Shown: positions 40,705 to 49,549 of the stretch, in pieces
How the letters are laid out: each line of letters opens with the position of its first letter
Position numbering within the stretch: the first letter of the stretch is position 1
Origin: JBCFAY01 sp038562375
GTDB lineage: Bacteria; Bacillota; Clostridia; Christensenellales; CAG-138
NCBI GenBank assembly: GCA_038562375.1
Contig: JBCFAY010000008.1
Span: forward strand, 85,853-149,852
Direction: 5' to 3'
DNA length: 64,000 nucleotides
Notes under the pieces: model-generated
Databases searched by the model: none
Told to the model about the DNA's origin: nothing
What the model saw: only the letters and a program-made list of their open reading frames with translations
Position numbers and translations under genes: made by a program

Positions 40705-41175
40705 CTATCGCCGGGCATTCTTTTGATGCCGCAGATGGATTCCGATATGACCGATCCCCAGAACGATGACAGACAGGACCAGCCAAATCACCTTTCCATA
40801 AATCCCAAGCAAAAGGAAAGCGGCGACCGGCAGCGTTGCGCCCGCCGCGGGTATGCCCAAAAAGCCGCTGTAAAAGGCCTTTATCGTCCTATCGCTTCTA
40901 AAGTAGCGGACCCACCAGCATTCGTACAATATCATGAGAGCGCACGCCGCGATCAGCCACAGTGTCCAAAGCGACCAGGGCTTGAGGTTGAAGTCGGAAA
41001 AGATCAGCGCGGTGCAGGGCACCAGGGCTTGTCCCGCGCGCTCAAACAAAAGAAGGACTCTGCTTTCGCCTTTGAAATCATAGCCTTCGGGCCGGTTTTT
41101 TATCCAAAGCAGATTTGGAACGGTCAGCATCAGCAGAAAGAGCAGACCGATATAGGAAAAGCCAAGATGACCCAT
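40705..41175 (-). CDS. Small integral membrane protein
   Basis: Not recognised; 156 residues with about five hydrophobic segments (for instance YIGLLFLLMLTVPNLLW near the N-terminus, LWTLWLIAACALMILY, and GKVIWLVLSVIVLGIGHIGIH near the end). An NRPEGYDF loop and a WWVRYF element are the only distinctive parts. The ATG at 41175 follows GGAGGGG; the in-frame ATG at 41187 lacks a site. Confidence 0.65.
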   Translation of the reverse strand: MGHLGFSYIGLLFLLMLTVPNLLWIKNRPEGYDFKGESRVLLLFERAGQALVPCTALIFSDFNLKPWSLWTLWLIAACALMILYECWWVRYFRSDRTIKAFYSGFLGIPAAGATLPVAAFLLLGIYGKVIWLVLSVIVLGIGHIGIHLRHQKNARR

Positions 41176-41274
41176 CGTCCCCTCCATTCGCTTCCCGTCA
41201 GGCGTTTACGGATTGGGCGCGCTTCGGGCAAAAGGCCCGGCGCCGCCGCGCGGCGGATCGCCCGCCTCCTGCCC

Positions 41275-41979
41275 CTATACGCCGGGGATCAGGCTCAGCA
41301 GGAAGTTCGAATGGTAGAAGAACGGCGCGAAGAATGAACTGTCGAGCTGTTCCCGGATGAAATCAAACGGCAGTATCGTGAGCGCGATGGGCGTGAGCAT
41401 CATCAGAAGGAACAGCGCAAGCACGCCCCGCAGCGCGCCGAAGCCCGCGCCGATCAGCGAATCGCTGTGCCGGAGCGCCGGGAACACGCCCGCGTGATCC
41501 GCGCTGTTGATGATGAGCCCGAGGATCAGCCGAACGGCGGCGAAGATCAATAAAAACGCGATGATGTTGATGAACACGCACACGATCGTCTGGTTGAAGT
41601 AGTCCCCAAGCGTCGTTATGCCGAGGTCGGAGAACGCCTCGGTGGAGACGTTGACCTTGACCTGCTCGCCCATCGGGTGCGGGAGCGTCGATTTTGCGAT
41701 CAAATCCCCGAGCTGGTCGAGGTTGATCTGTGAGACCGGCGTTTTTGTAAGCTCCACATTGCCGATGTATTCCGAGCCCTCGGTATAGTAGAGCATCGTG
41801 TTATAGATCGACTCGTTGCCCTTGATCAGCGTGCCGACCGCGTTGAAGAACAGCATACCGGCTCCCCAGGAGAGGATATACGCGCCGATGCTCAGCACCG
41901 AATGGAAAAACCCGCGGTAATAGCCATAGAGCACATACAGCATCAGTACCAGTATCACGATCAGATCGAGCAGATTCAT
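41275..41979 (-). CDS. CvpA-family membrane protein
   Basis: A four-helix membrane protein of the CvpA (colicin V production) family, 234 residues. The N-terminus LLDLIVILVLMLYVLYGYYRG is the family signature, followed by a large extracellular loop (about residues 50-115) and two further helices with a glycine-rich DSLIGAGFGALRGVLALFLL segment. The role is unclear in Firmicutes. It is 18 bases downstream of the DUF5711-like gene, same transcript. Confidence 0.82.
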   Translation of the reverse strand: MNLLDLIVILVLMLYVLYGYYRGFFHSVLSIGAYILSWGAGMLFFNAVGTLIKGNESIYNTMLYYTEGSEYIGNVELTKTPVSQINLDQLGDLIAKSTLPHPMGEQVKVNVSTEAFSDLGITTLGDYFNQTIVCVFINIIAFLLIFAAVRLILGLIINSADHAGVFPALRHSDSLIGAGFGALRGVLALFLLMMLTPIALTILPFDFIREQLDSSFFAPFFYHSNFLLSLIPGV

Positions 41980-41997
41980 TGCGCGCCTTTCCCGGCC

Positions 41998-43101
41998 TTA
42001 ACCGACCGAAATGATGGAAAGCTGACCGCCCGACTCGATCAGGAGCTTTGACGCGTCGAGCTTATACGCTTTCTGCGCCACGCCTTCAAGCTCGATGGTC
42101 TTCAAGGGCGTCGCATCGCTTTTATAGAGGCAAATCTTATCCGGTGTGACGGCGGCCACGTTGCCGCCGCAGAGGAACGCGCCGAGCGTATCTGCGGGGA
42201 GCGTAAAATCGCGCGCCGTCTGCGCGGCGGCATCGCCCTCGCTGACGGTGTAGAGCCGTACGAGCGAAAGATCCGCTTCTCCGCGGGGCTTAAACAGGAA
42301 CGAAGGGGCCGACGCCACGCTGTAATCGAGCAGGGTATAGCCGTAGATCAAAAGGCGGTATGCCTCCGTGTTGCCGGTGCGGCTAAACCGGATCAGATGG
42401 TTGGTGCCCACGACGAACGTGCTCGACTGGGTCATCACGACGTCCGAAACCAGCTGGTTCTGTATCGGCAGCACGCCGGTGGTCGTCATGCGGTCGATGT
42501 CGTAGGTCTTGATCGTGGAGCATGGGATTTCGCCGCAGGCGTCCATTTCCAGCGTCCAGAGCGTATCCCCCGCCGAGCCGAAAAAACCGAAGCTGACCAG
42601 GTATTGATCCGCGAACGTCAGCTCGTCGAGCAGCTTGCCGGTATTATCGTACACCAGAAGCGAAGCCTTGCCTGCGGCGTCGTTTACCAGCGCCGCCGCG
42701 TGGGAAACCCCGCAGCGTACCTGCTCGATCGCGCCGGAAAACTCGACCGGCGTCGTCGCGCTCACGATCTGCATCGCGGCGGCGCTGTACACCGCGGCGA
42801 TGTTCGTGCCGCCCGCGAGCCGGATGTCCTGCTGGGCAACGGAGAGAGAATAGTCCTTCCCCTCATCCGAGAGGTCCTTATAGTTTACCGTGCCGCCCTG
42901 GAGGTACAAAAAGCCCGCTCCGGTATAAACATACGGTTCCTGCGCGGTAAACGGCAGCGCGTCGAGCTCCGCCCGCGCGCCCGCATTCCCGAAGAGCTTG
43001 AGCGCGCCGAATACGACCCCCGCGATTGCCGCGAGCGTCAATCCAATGAATACAGCGAATCTGAAGACGTTGATTTTCCGTTTCGCCCTGGATCGGCGCA
43101 T
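41998..43101 (-). CDS. Membrane-anchored beta-propeller-like protein (DUF5711-like)
   Basis: Probably anchored by one N-terminal helix (FRFAVFIGLTLAAIAGVVFGALKLF) with an extracellular domain of about 330 residues. The body consists of repeated four-strand segments with aromatic and hydroxyl residues (for example LLVYDNTGKLLDELTFADQYLV and TNHLIRFSRTGNTEAYRL), the look of a WD40/PQQ-type propeller. I believe it belongs to the DUF5711 family found next to CvpA in Clostridia, but this is from memory. The ATG at 43101 follows GGAGGAG. Confidence 0.72.
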   Translation of the reverse strand: MRRSRAKRKINVFRFAVFIGLTLAAIAGVVFGALKLFGNAGARAELDALPFTAQEPYVYTGAGFLYLQGGTVNYKDLSDEGKDYSLSVAQQDIRLAGGTNIAAVYSAAAMQIVSATTPVEFSGAIEQVRCGVSHAAALVNDAAGKASLLVYDNTGKLLDELTFADQYLVSFGFFGSAGDTLWTLEMDACGEIPCSTIKTYDIDRMTTTGVLPIQNQLVSDVVMTQSSTFVVGTNHLIRFSRTGNTEAYRLLIYGYTLLDYSVASAPSFLFKPRGEADLSLVRLYTVSEGDAAAQTARDFTLPADTLGAFLCGGNVAAVTPDKICLYKSDATPLKTIELEGVAQKAYKLDASKLLIESGGQLSIISVG

Positions 43102-43445
43102 TTCTCCTCCAAACAGCCCTGGATTTCTGGGCAAAATAGCGCGCGATGCGTAAAGACATTGTATCAGAAAAAAACCTTGTCCGCAAACCGGCAGGGATTG
43201 CCCAATAAATATTCACAGGATTGACATGATTGATACCCCTGCGGCCCCCCATGCGGGGCGATCCGCTTAAGGGAAGGGGGGTTGAACCGCAGGGGTTCGA
43301 CTCCCCTTACCTTAAGGGCGGCCTTTGCGGCGATGCCGTGCAGTCGCTTCCGTGCGCTTTGGTTCCGGCCGGACTCAAAGCGGGCGTTCCGTAAGAATAA
43401 ACAAAAATAAGTATTGAAGCCGGGCGCGCGCCGATGCCGGTTCTT
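43102..43445. other. Non-coding region with a long hairpin
   Basis: About 340 bases with no gene. The main feature is the inverted repeat at 43265-43315, reported separately. The promoter for the DUF5711-like gene and CvpA should be near 43140-43200. Confidence 0.4.
43265..43315. repeat. Long hairpin element, copy A (T-arm-like core)
   Basis: An imperfect 23-bp stem: left arm from 43266 (CTTAAGGGAAGG...TTGAACC), right arm from about 43293 (GGTTCGACTCCCCTTACC...TTAAG). It has a short loop and three imperfect pairs. The GGTTCGACTCCCxTTACCTTAA half recurs at 50919-50940. The GGTTCGA core resembles a tRNA T-arm, but there is no tRNA around it. Confidence 0.75.
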
Positions 43446-43679
43446 TTACAATTGGATCGACAACAGATCTTCGCTTCGATCGCTGATATATTTATACGCG
43501 TCGTAAACGCCCTGATTGTAGAACTCCGGCGCCAGCTCTTCGACGATGAAGTTCAATATCAGGGTTGCGGCCAAATCGCCCAATTCCTCCTCCCTTTCAT
43601 GTAAAAAATAGTTTTTGATCGCCGAGATCATGGCTTCCTTCTTTTCCTTTGTCAGCCGGAGCCTCTCCTCATTTTTCAT
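43446..43679 (-). CDS. DUF2164-family small protein
   Basis: A 77-residue cytoplasmic protein of unknown function. The family pattern is clear: LTKEKKEAMISAIKNYFLHEREEELGDLAATLILNFIVEELAPEFYNQGVYDA. Its start overlaps the stop codon of a lipid-kinase remnant (ATGA), so it was once coupled to that gene. Confidence 0.85.
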   Translation of the reverse strand: MKNEERLRLTKEKKEAMISAIKNYFLHEREEELGDLAATLILNFIVEELAPEFYNQGVYDAYKYISDRSEDLLSIQL

Positions 43680-43894
43680 CCGTTTCCTCCTTCCGGCGCA
43701 ACGACGTTGAGCGCGCCGGGCAGCACGGAAAACTCGACCGGCGTTTTGCCCAAAAGCTCCCCGTCCAGCTCGACTTCGCTCTGAACATCGCTCCTTACAT
43801 AGAGCCGTTTGGCCTTAAAATACCTGATATGCGGCGAATCGAGGTGTTTACCCTTGATAAACCGGGGCAGCAGCAGAAGGAAGGGAATCAGCCC
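43676..43894 (-). pseudogene. Remnant (C-terminal end) of a second diacylglycerol-kinase-like gene
   Basis: In the gap between the full kinase gene and the DUF2164 gene, the minus strand reads 72 codons homologous to the end of the kinase. The fragment's LPRFIKGKHLDSPHIRYF corresponds to the kinase's LPSFIKGRHTTKKPVHIY, and its EVELDGELLGKTPVEF to IVELDGELLERTPVTF. It begins directly after the kinase's TAA, has no start codon, and ends in a TGA overlapping the next gene's ATG. It is best explained as what is left of a tandem paralogue after a deletion. Confidence 0.88.
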
Positions 43895-44779
43895 TTAAAC
43901 TTCCTGTGGCGCAAGCACTCTGAGCGCTCCCGGCAGTATGCGGAACGTCACGGGGGTACGCTCTAAAAGCTCGCCGTCGAGCTCGACGATGCACTCCTTG
44001 TCCGCCTCGACCGTGATGACGCTCCCCTCGTAGATATGCACGGGCTTTTTGGTGGTATGCCTGCCCTTGATAAAGCTGGGCAAAAGATGTAGAAACGTGA
44101 ATAAGGAGACCTTGTCCACCGCGCAGACGCAGAACTTCCCGTCGCCGATATTCGCCTCCGGCGCGACGAGCATCCCGCCGCCGAAGCGCTGTCCGTTGGC
44201 GACGCAGAAGAGTATGGTGTTCATAATGCGCCCTTCGCCGTCGATGGTAAACTTGATCTTGAATGCGTTAAGATGAATGAGCGCGCCGAGGATGCCCAAA
44301 AAGTACGGGAGCATACCGTTGAGCCGCTTTTTATAGAACTCGGTCTTGTAGAGCACTTGCACGTCAAAGCCGAGCCCGGAGACGTTGAAGAACGGCGTCC
44401 GGTTGGCTAAGCCCGCGTCGATCGGGCGCACATGGCCTTCGAGGAGAATCCGCGCCGCACGCTCGATATCGTCCGGGATGCCGAGCGCGGTGCAAAGGTC
44501 GTTGCCGCTGCCGCCGGGGATCAACCCGAGCACGGCTTCGGTATGCAAAAGCTCGCCCGCGGCCTCGCGCATCGAGCCGTCGCCGCCGATGCAGACGATC
44601 TTGCGTTCGCCCGCGGCGACCGCCGCGCGCGCGAGTTCCTGTATATGCCCCGGCGCAGCGCTGTATACGACCTGGTACGGGATGTTTTCCCGCTCAAAAA
44701 CAGCCTTCAGCGCGAGGAAACTGCGCTTCCCCTTGCCGCTGCCGGCCACGGGATTGACGATGCAATAGAACCGCTCCAT
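43895..44779 (-). CDS. Diacylglycerol kinase / lipid kinase of the YegS-DgkB family
   Basis: Phosphorylates diacylglycerol or a related lipid, or acts in lipid turnover at the membrane. Motifs: NPVAGSGKGK at the start, GGDGSMREAAGELL (catalytic loop) and PGGSGNDLCTALGI. The ATG at 44779 (MERFYCIVNPVAG) is preferred; the six codons upstream lack a better site. At 294 residues it is full length. A truncated paralogue lies directly downstream, and dapF is divergent. Confidence 0.9.
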   Translation of the reverse strand: MERFYCIVNPVAGSGKGKRSFLALKAVFERENIPYQVVYSAAPGHIQELARAAVAAGERKIVCIGGDGSMREAAGELLHTEAVLGLIPGGSGNDLCTALGIPDDIERAARILLEGHVRPIDAGLANRTPFFNVSGLGFDVQVLYKTEFYKKRLNGMLPYFLGILGALIHLNAFKIKFTIDGEGRIMNTILFCVANGQRFGGGMLVAPEANIGDGKFCVCAVDKVSLFTFLHLLPSFIKGRHTTKKPVHIYEGSVITVEADKECIVELDGELLERTPVTFRILPGALRVLAPQEV

Positions 44780-44861
44780 CGACGCTCCGATCCGCATGTA
44801 AATTTTTTAAGAACGATACAATAGTATAACAAATCCGGCCGTTTGTACAGTGCGCCCGGGA

Positions 44862-44890
44862 TTGCAAAAGCATAAAAATAAAAGTATAAT
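44862..44890 (+). promoter_or_regulatory. Sigma-A promoter of dapF
   Basis: TTGCAA and TATAAT are separated by 17 bases; the start codon is 48 bases after the -10. Confidence 0.7.
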
Positions 44891-44937
44891 GGGCGCACGC
44901 AGGAATCGTCAACGGATGAAAGCGAGGGGATGAAATC

Positions 44938-45768
44938 ATGCGTTTTACCAAGGCCCATGGGTTGGGGAACGATTTTATTCTGATCGACGCGCGCTTTTGC
45001 ATGCCGAGGGACCTGGGCGCGCTCGCGCGGCGCATGTGCGATTGCAAGACGGGCGTCGGCGCGGACGGGCTGCTGCTGATCGTGCCGTCGGAAAAGGCCG
45101 ATATCGGGATGCGCATCATCAATTCCGACGGAAGCAGCGCCGAGATGTGCGGCAACGGCATCCGCTGCTTCGCAAAATACTGTTACGAGCGCGGAATCGT
45201 CACCTCCGGCTCGTTTACGGTGGAGACGCTCGCGGGCGTGATGCGCCCGGAGCTTTTGCTCGCGGACGGGGCGGTCGCCGGGGTCTGCGTGGATATGGGA
45301 AAGCCTTCGTTCGCGCGCGACAGCATCCCGATGCTCGGCGAGGGCGAATGCATCGACGCGCCCCTCGAGGTGGACGGCAAAACCTTAGAGGTGAGCGCGC
45401 TTTTGATGGGCGTGCCGCACACCGTGCTTTTTGTTGAGAACGCGGCGGATCCCGCTTGGATGCTCCTTGGCGCGAAGATCGAGCCGCACCCCGCTTTCCC
45501 GCGCCACACAAACGTGAATTTCGCCGAGCTTGTCGGGCCGAACGCGCTGCGCGTGCGCACCTACGAGCGCGGCTGCGGGCCTACGCTCGCCTGCGGCACG
45601 GGCGCCTGCGCCGTGGCCGTGGCGGCGGCGAAGAGCGGCAGAACGGACCGCAGTGTTGCGGTCGAGCTCGCCTTGGGCAAGCTCCACATCCTCTGGGAGG
45701 ACGACGGTTCGGTCAAAATGACCGGCCCCGCCGAGCTGGTGTTCGACGGCGAATATTTCGACGCGTAG
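44938..45768 (+). CDS. dapF: Diaminopimelate epimerase
   Basis: Converts LL- to meso-diaminopimelate for peptidoglycan and lysine. Both catalytic cysteines are visible: MCGNGIRCFAKY and ACGTGACAVA, with the usual NSDGSSAEMCGNG. At 276 residues it is full length. The ribosome site is GAGGGGATG-like, just before the ATG. A parS-containing hairpin follows 43 bases after the stop. Confidence 0.96.
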   Translation: MRFTKAHGLGNDFILIDARFCMPRDLGALARRMCDCKTGVGADGLLLIVPSEKADIGMRIINSDGSSAEMCGNGIRCFAKYCYERGIVTSGSFTVETLAGVMRPELLLADGAVAGVCVDMGKPSFARDSIPMLGEGECIDAPLEVDGKTLEVSALLMGVPHTVLFVENAADPAWMLLGAKIEPHPAFPRHTNVNFAELVGPNALRVRTYERGCGPTLACGTGACAVAVAAAKSGRTDRSVAVELALGKLHILWEDDGSVKMTGPAELVFDGEYFDA

Positions 45769-45810
45769 AGCATGAACGCAAATCGGTACGGCAGCTGAAG
45801 AAGGAACAAA

Positions 45811-45844
45811 GGGCGGGAATGTTTCACGTGGAACATTCCCGCCC
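45811..45844 (+). terminator. Terminator hairpin of dapF that contains a parS site
   Basis: A 17-bp palindromic stem (GGGCGGGAATGTT.../...AACATTCCCGCCC) with one G-T-type asymmetry has its centre at the parS core and is followed by TGTTTT. Confidence 0.7.
45820..45835. promoter_or_regulatory. parS-like centromere site
   Basis: TGTTTCACGTGGAACA; on the minus strand TGTTCCACGTGAAACA, a standard Firmicute parS form. It is embedded in the dapF terminator hairpin. Confidence 0.9.
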
Positions 45845-45991
45845 TGTTTTGCATCTGGGCTCCTTTCCTGCAGAAAGTCGGCCGAGTTGCGGAATGCGTC
45901 ATTCCGATCGCTCCCTTTCCCCGGCGAAATCCAATCGACAGAACCCTCCGCCCCGTAAGCGCATATCCTGTACAGAGAAGGGGTGGGTTGT

Positions 45992-46159
45992 ATGCCGAGA
46001 ATACATTTTTTATGCAGGCTGTTTCCGCACTTGCCGTTCTGTCCACGGCGGCCCCGGCCTAGACCGCCGAGGCCTCCCGGTCCTCCGAGACCACCCGGCC
46101 CCCCGAGGCCGCCCGGTCCCCCGAGGCCGCCCGGACCTCCCGGTCCGCCGAGGTATTGA
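45992..46159 (+). CDS. 55-residue Pro/Arg/Gly-repeat micro-protein
   Basis: Unrecognised; below the length many gene callers report. It starts at ATG 45992 with AAGGGGTGG upstream. After a short start (MPRIHFLCRLFPHLPFC) it is nearly all PPGPPR repeats from residue about 19 to 55, giving a strongly basic, collagen-like proline-rich polypeptide. It lies between two parS sites in a gap of about 480 bases, between dapF and typA. On the other strand the same DNA gives Gly-Pro-rich nonsense within a longer frame, so which strand is translated is open, but only this one has a suitable start and ribosome site. Confidence 0.5.
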   Translation: MPRIHFLCRLFPHLPFCPRRPRPRPPRPPGPPRPPGPPRPPGPPRPPGPPGPPRY

Positions 46160-46186
46160 CGCCGTATATCGACCCTGCCGTCAAAG

Positions 46187-46214
46187 AAGGGATGTTTCAC
46201 GTGAAACATCCCTT
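46187..46214 (-). terminator. Hairpin downstream of typA that contains a parS site
   Basis: A 14-bp perfect palindrome (AAGGGATGTTTCAC/GTGAAACATCCCTT). The minus-strand T-run after it is weak (CTTCTTTG), so a terminating role is less sure. Confidence 0.5.
46193..46208. promoter_or_regulatory. parS centromere site (perfect consensus)
   Basis: TGTTTCACGTGAAACA, an exact match to the ParB-binding consensus. Confidence 0.93.
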
Positions 46215-46245
46215 CGCCCATCCTGATTTGGTTTTTTGCCGTTCG

Positions 46246-48060
<1,815 letters not shown>

Positions 48061-48300
48061 GGGGTCCTTTCCTTCGGGTCAGAGTTTGTTGCTTTGAGGC
48101 GTACGGATTGATCTATTTGCCTTCAACCTGAATATTATACGCGCATTATGGCGGCAGCACAAGCGTCCCGCGCGGCTGGAAAGAAAAAAATATGCATATT
48201 GGCTCGGAACGCGCCCCGCCCGGAAGCGAACAAATGTTTGCCCGGAGCCGGTTGACAATTCAAAATCCAGGCGGTACAATGACAGAAAAAATATGTCCCA

Positions 48301-48395
48301 CCGCTGGGGGTGCGGCGCCGGGCTTCGGCGCAGCTGAGACCGCGATTTCGCGGACCCTTTGAACCTGTGTAGATAATCCTAACGTAGGGAAGCGG
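48301..48395 (+). ncRNA. TPP riboswitch (THI element)
   Basis: The conserved core reads GGGGGTGCGGCG, then GCTGAGACC, then ACCCTTTGAACCTG, then GATAATCCTAACGTAGGGA. The closing P1 helix pairs CCGCT (48301-48305) with AGCGG (48391-48395). It binds thiamine pyrophosphate and lies upstream of the thiamine transporter gene. Confidence 0.96.
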
Positions 48396-48429
48396 CAAAT
48401 ATGCAGTTGGGTAATCATTCGCGTATTTG

Positions 48430-48464
48430 GCCGTATCCGTTCAAGGATACGGCTTTACTTTTTC
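48430..48464 (+). terminator. Expression-platform terminator of the TPP riboswitch
   Basis: A 9-bp perfect stem (GCCGTATCC/GGATACGGC) with a 6-base loop is followed by TTTACTTTTT. It lies 35 bases after the aptamer, as expected for transcription attenuation by TPP. Confidence 0.85.
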
Positions 48465-48498
48465 TGCAAAGCGGCGGTGAGGCGAAAAGGAGAAACGT

Positions 48499-49164
48499 AT
48501 GGAATTTTCGCTGTTGGAAGAGCTTAGAGAGCTCGCGTTCTCGCAATGGGCGCTCCTCGGGGTCGCCCTCGCACTGGTCGCCGCCCTGTGGATCGCTCTC
48601 GCCCGGATGCGCCGCGCGAAGGATCAGCAGGAGCCCGCCCCGATGCAGGTGAAGGATTCTACCCGCGCGCTCGTTTACGGCGCGCTGTGCGTGGCGCTTT
48701 CGTTCCTGCTCTCGTACCTCAAGCTTTTTTCGATGCCGCAGGGCGGCTCGATCACGGTCGCGAGCATGCTGCCGCTCGCGCTGTACGCCTGCTGGTTCGG
48801 CCTCAAATACGGGCTGATCGCGGGCGTCGCCGTCGGTATCCTCCAGTGCATTCAGCAGCCGTACGTCGTGCACTGGGCGCAGTTTTTCCTCGACTATATC
48901 CTCGCGTTCGCCTGCTTCGGATTGGCCGGATTGTTCCCGCGGAGCCTGCCGCTGGGGCTGATCGTCGGCGGCGTCGGCAGGATCGTCTGCTCGACGCTCT
49001 CCGGAGTGATCTTCTTCGCCGAGTATGCGCCCGCCGGTACGAACGTTTGGCTGTACTCGATCGGCTACAACGCGGGCTCGCTGGGCCCGGACGTGATCAT
49101 CTGCATCGTGATCGCTCTCTTGCCGCCGATGGTGCGCGCATTCGAGCGCGCCCGCCCGCGGTAA
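48499..49164 (+). CDS. thiT: Energy-coupled thiamine transporter ThiT (S component)
   Basis: The substrate-binding membrane component of an ECF transporter. After a first hydrophobic helix the ThiT core begins about residue 52 with ALVYGALCVALSFLLSYLKLFSMPQGGSITVASMLPL; the Gly-Gly-Ser-containing segment and the later QQPYVVHWAQFFLDYILAF are the thiamine-site hallmarks. At 221 residues it is slightly longer than usual because of an extra N-terminal helix. Controlled by the TPP riboswitch upstream: high TPP turns it off. The EcfA/EcfT energising module is not in the window. Confidence 0.94.
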   Translation: MEFSLLEELRELAFSQWALLGVALALVAALWIALARMRRAKDQQEPAPMQVKDSTRALVYGALCVALSFLLSYLKLFSMPQGGSITVASMLPLALYACWFGLKYGLIAGVAVGILQCIQQPYVVHWAQFFLDYILAFACFGLAGLFPRSLPLGLIVGGVGRIVCSTLSGVIFFAEYAPAGTNVWLYSIGYNAGSLGPDVIICIVIALLPPMVRAFERARPR

Positions 49165-49266
49165 GGCGGGCAATCGATCCCGCTTGTTGCCGCGCGGATT
49201 TGGCATTACAATGTGCCGAGGTCGGGCTTATAAGGGGGGCGCTTTCCTCTCCCCCTTTCATGCGGA

Positions 49267-49282
49267 TGTTTCACGTGAAACA
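49267..49282. promoter_or_regulatory. parS centromere site (perfect consensus)
   Basis: TGTTTCACGTGAAACA, exact consensus; about 14.7 kb from dnaA and 10.7 kb from parB. Confidence 0.93.
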
Positions 49283-49468
49283 ATTCGCATCTCGTGTGCG
49301 CAAGCTGCGCAGCGCGTTCCAACTCCGCATGACCGTCCTTCGCCTGCGCGCGACGCGCCATCCCGCCGCAGCGCAATGGATTTCACCCTTCCATGCGCGC
49401 GGGCGGAGGATGTTCGGCGGTAAGCCTGCCAAAATCCGGCGATATTGGGCTTGAATCATACAAAAGAG

Positions 49469-49497
49469 CTGATAGACGGGCAATTTTCTGGTACAAT
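49469..49497 (+). promoter_or_regulatory. Candidate mnmE promoter
   Basis: CTGATA and TACAAT with 17 bases between; 53 bases before the GTG start. Confidence 0.4.
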
Positions 49498-49549
49498 AAT
49501 GGGGCGGAAAGCGATTTTCGCTCCATTTTTTCTAAGGACGGAGAATCCC

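Larger units (their letters stand above)
49165..49549. other. Non-coding stretch with parS between thiT and mnmE
   Basis: No gene recognised. It contains a parS site at 49267-49282 and a promoter-like pair just before mnmE. A hairpin for thiT termination is not evident. Confidence 0.4.

Noticed and set aside
41240..41275. GC-rich inverted repeat after the CvpA-like gene as a terminator
   Set aside because: No T-run in the direction of transcription and an imperfect stem.
43284..43312. A tRNA gene suggested by GGTTCGACTCC
   Set aside because: No acceptor, D or anticodon arm can be built around it or around the copy at 50919; the sequence pairs in a long hairpin instead.
45385..46221. Minus-strand frame with Gly-Pro-Leu repeats overlapping dapF
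   Set aside because: It overlaps most of a certain gene on the other strand and begins inside a parS palindrome; the repeat part is the reverse of the PPGPPR micro-ORF.
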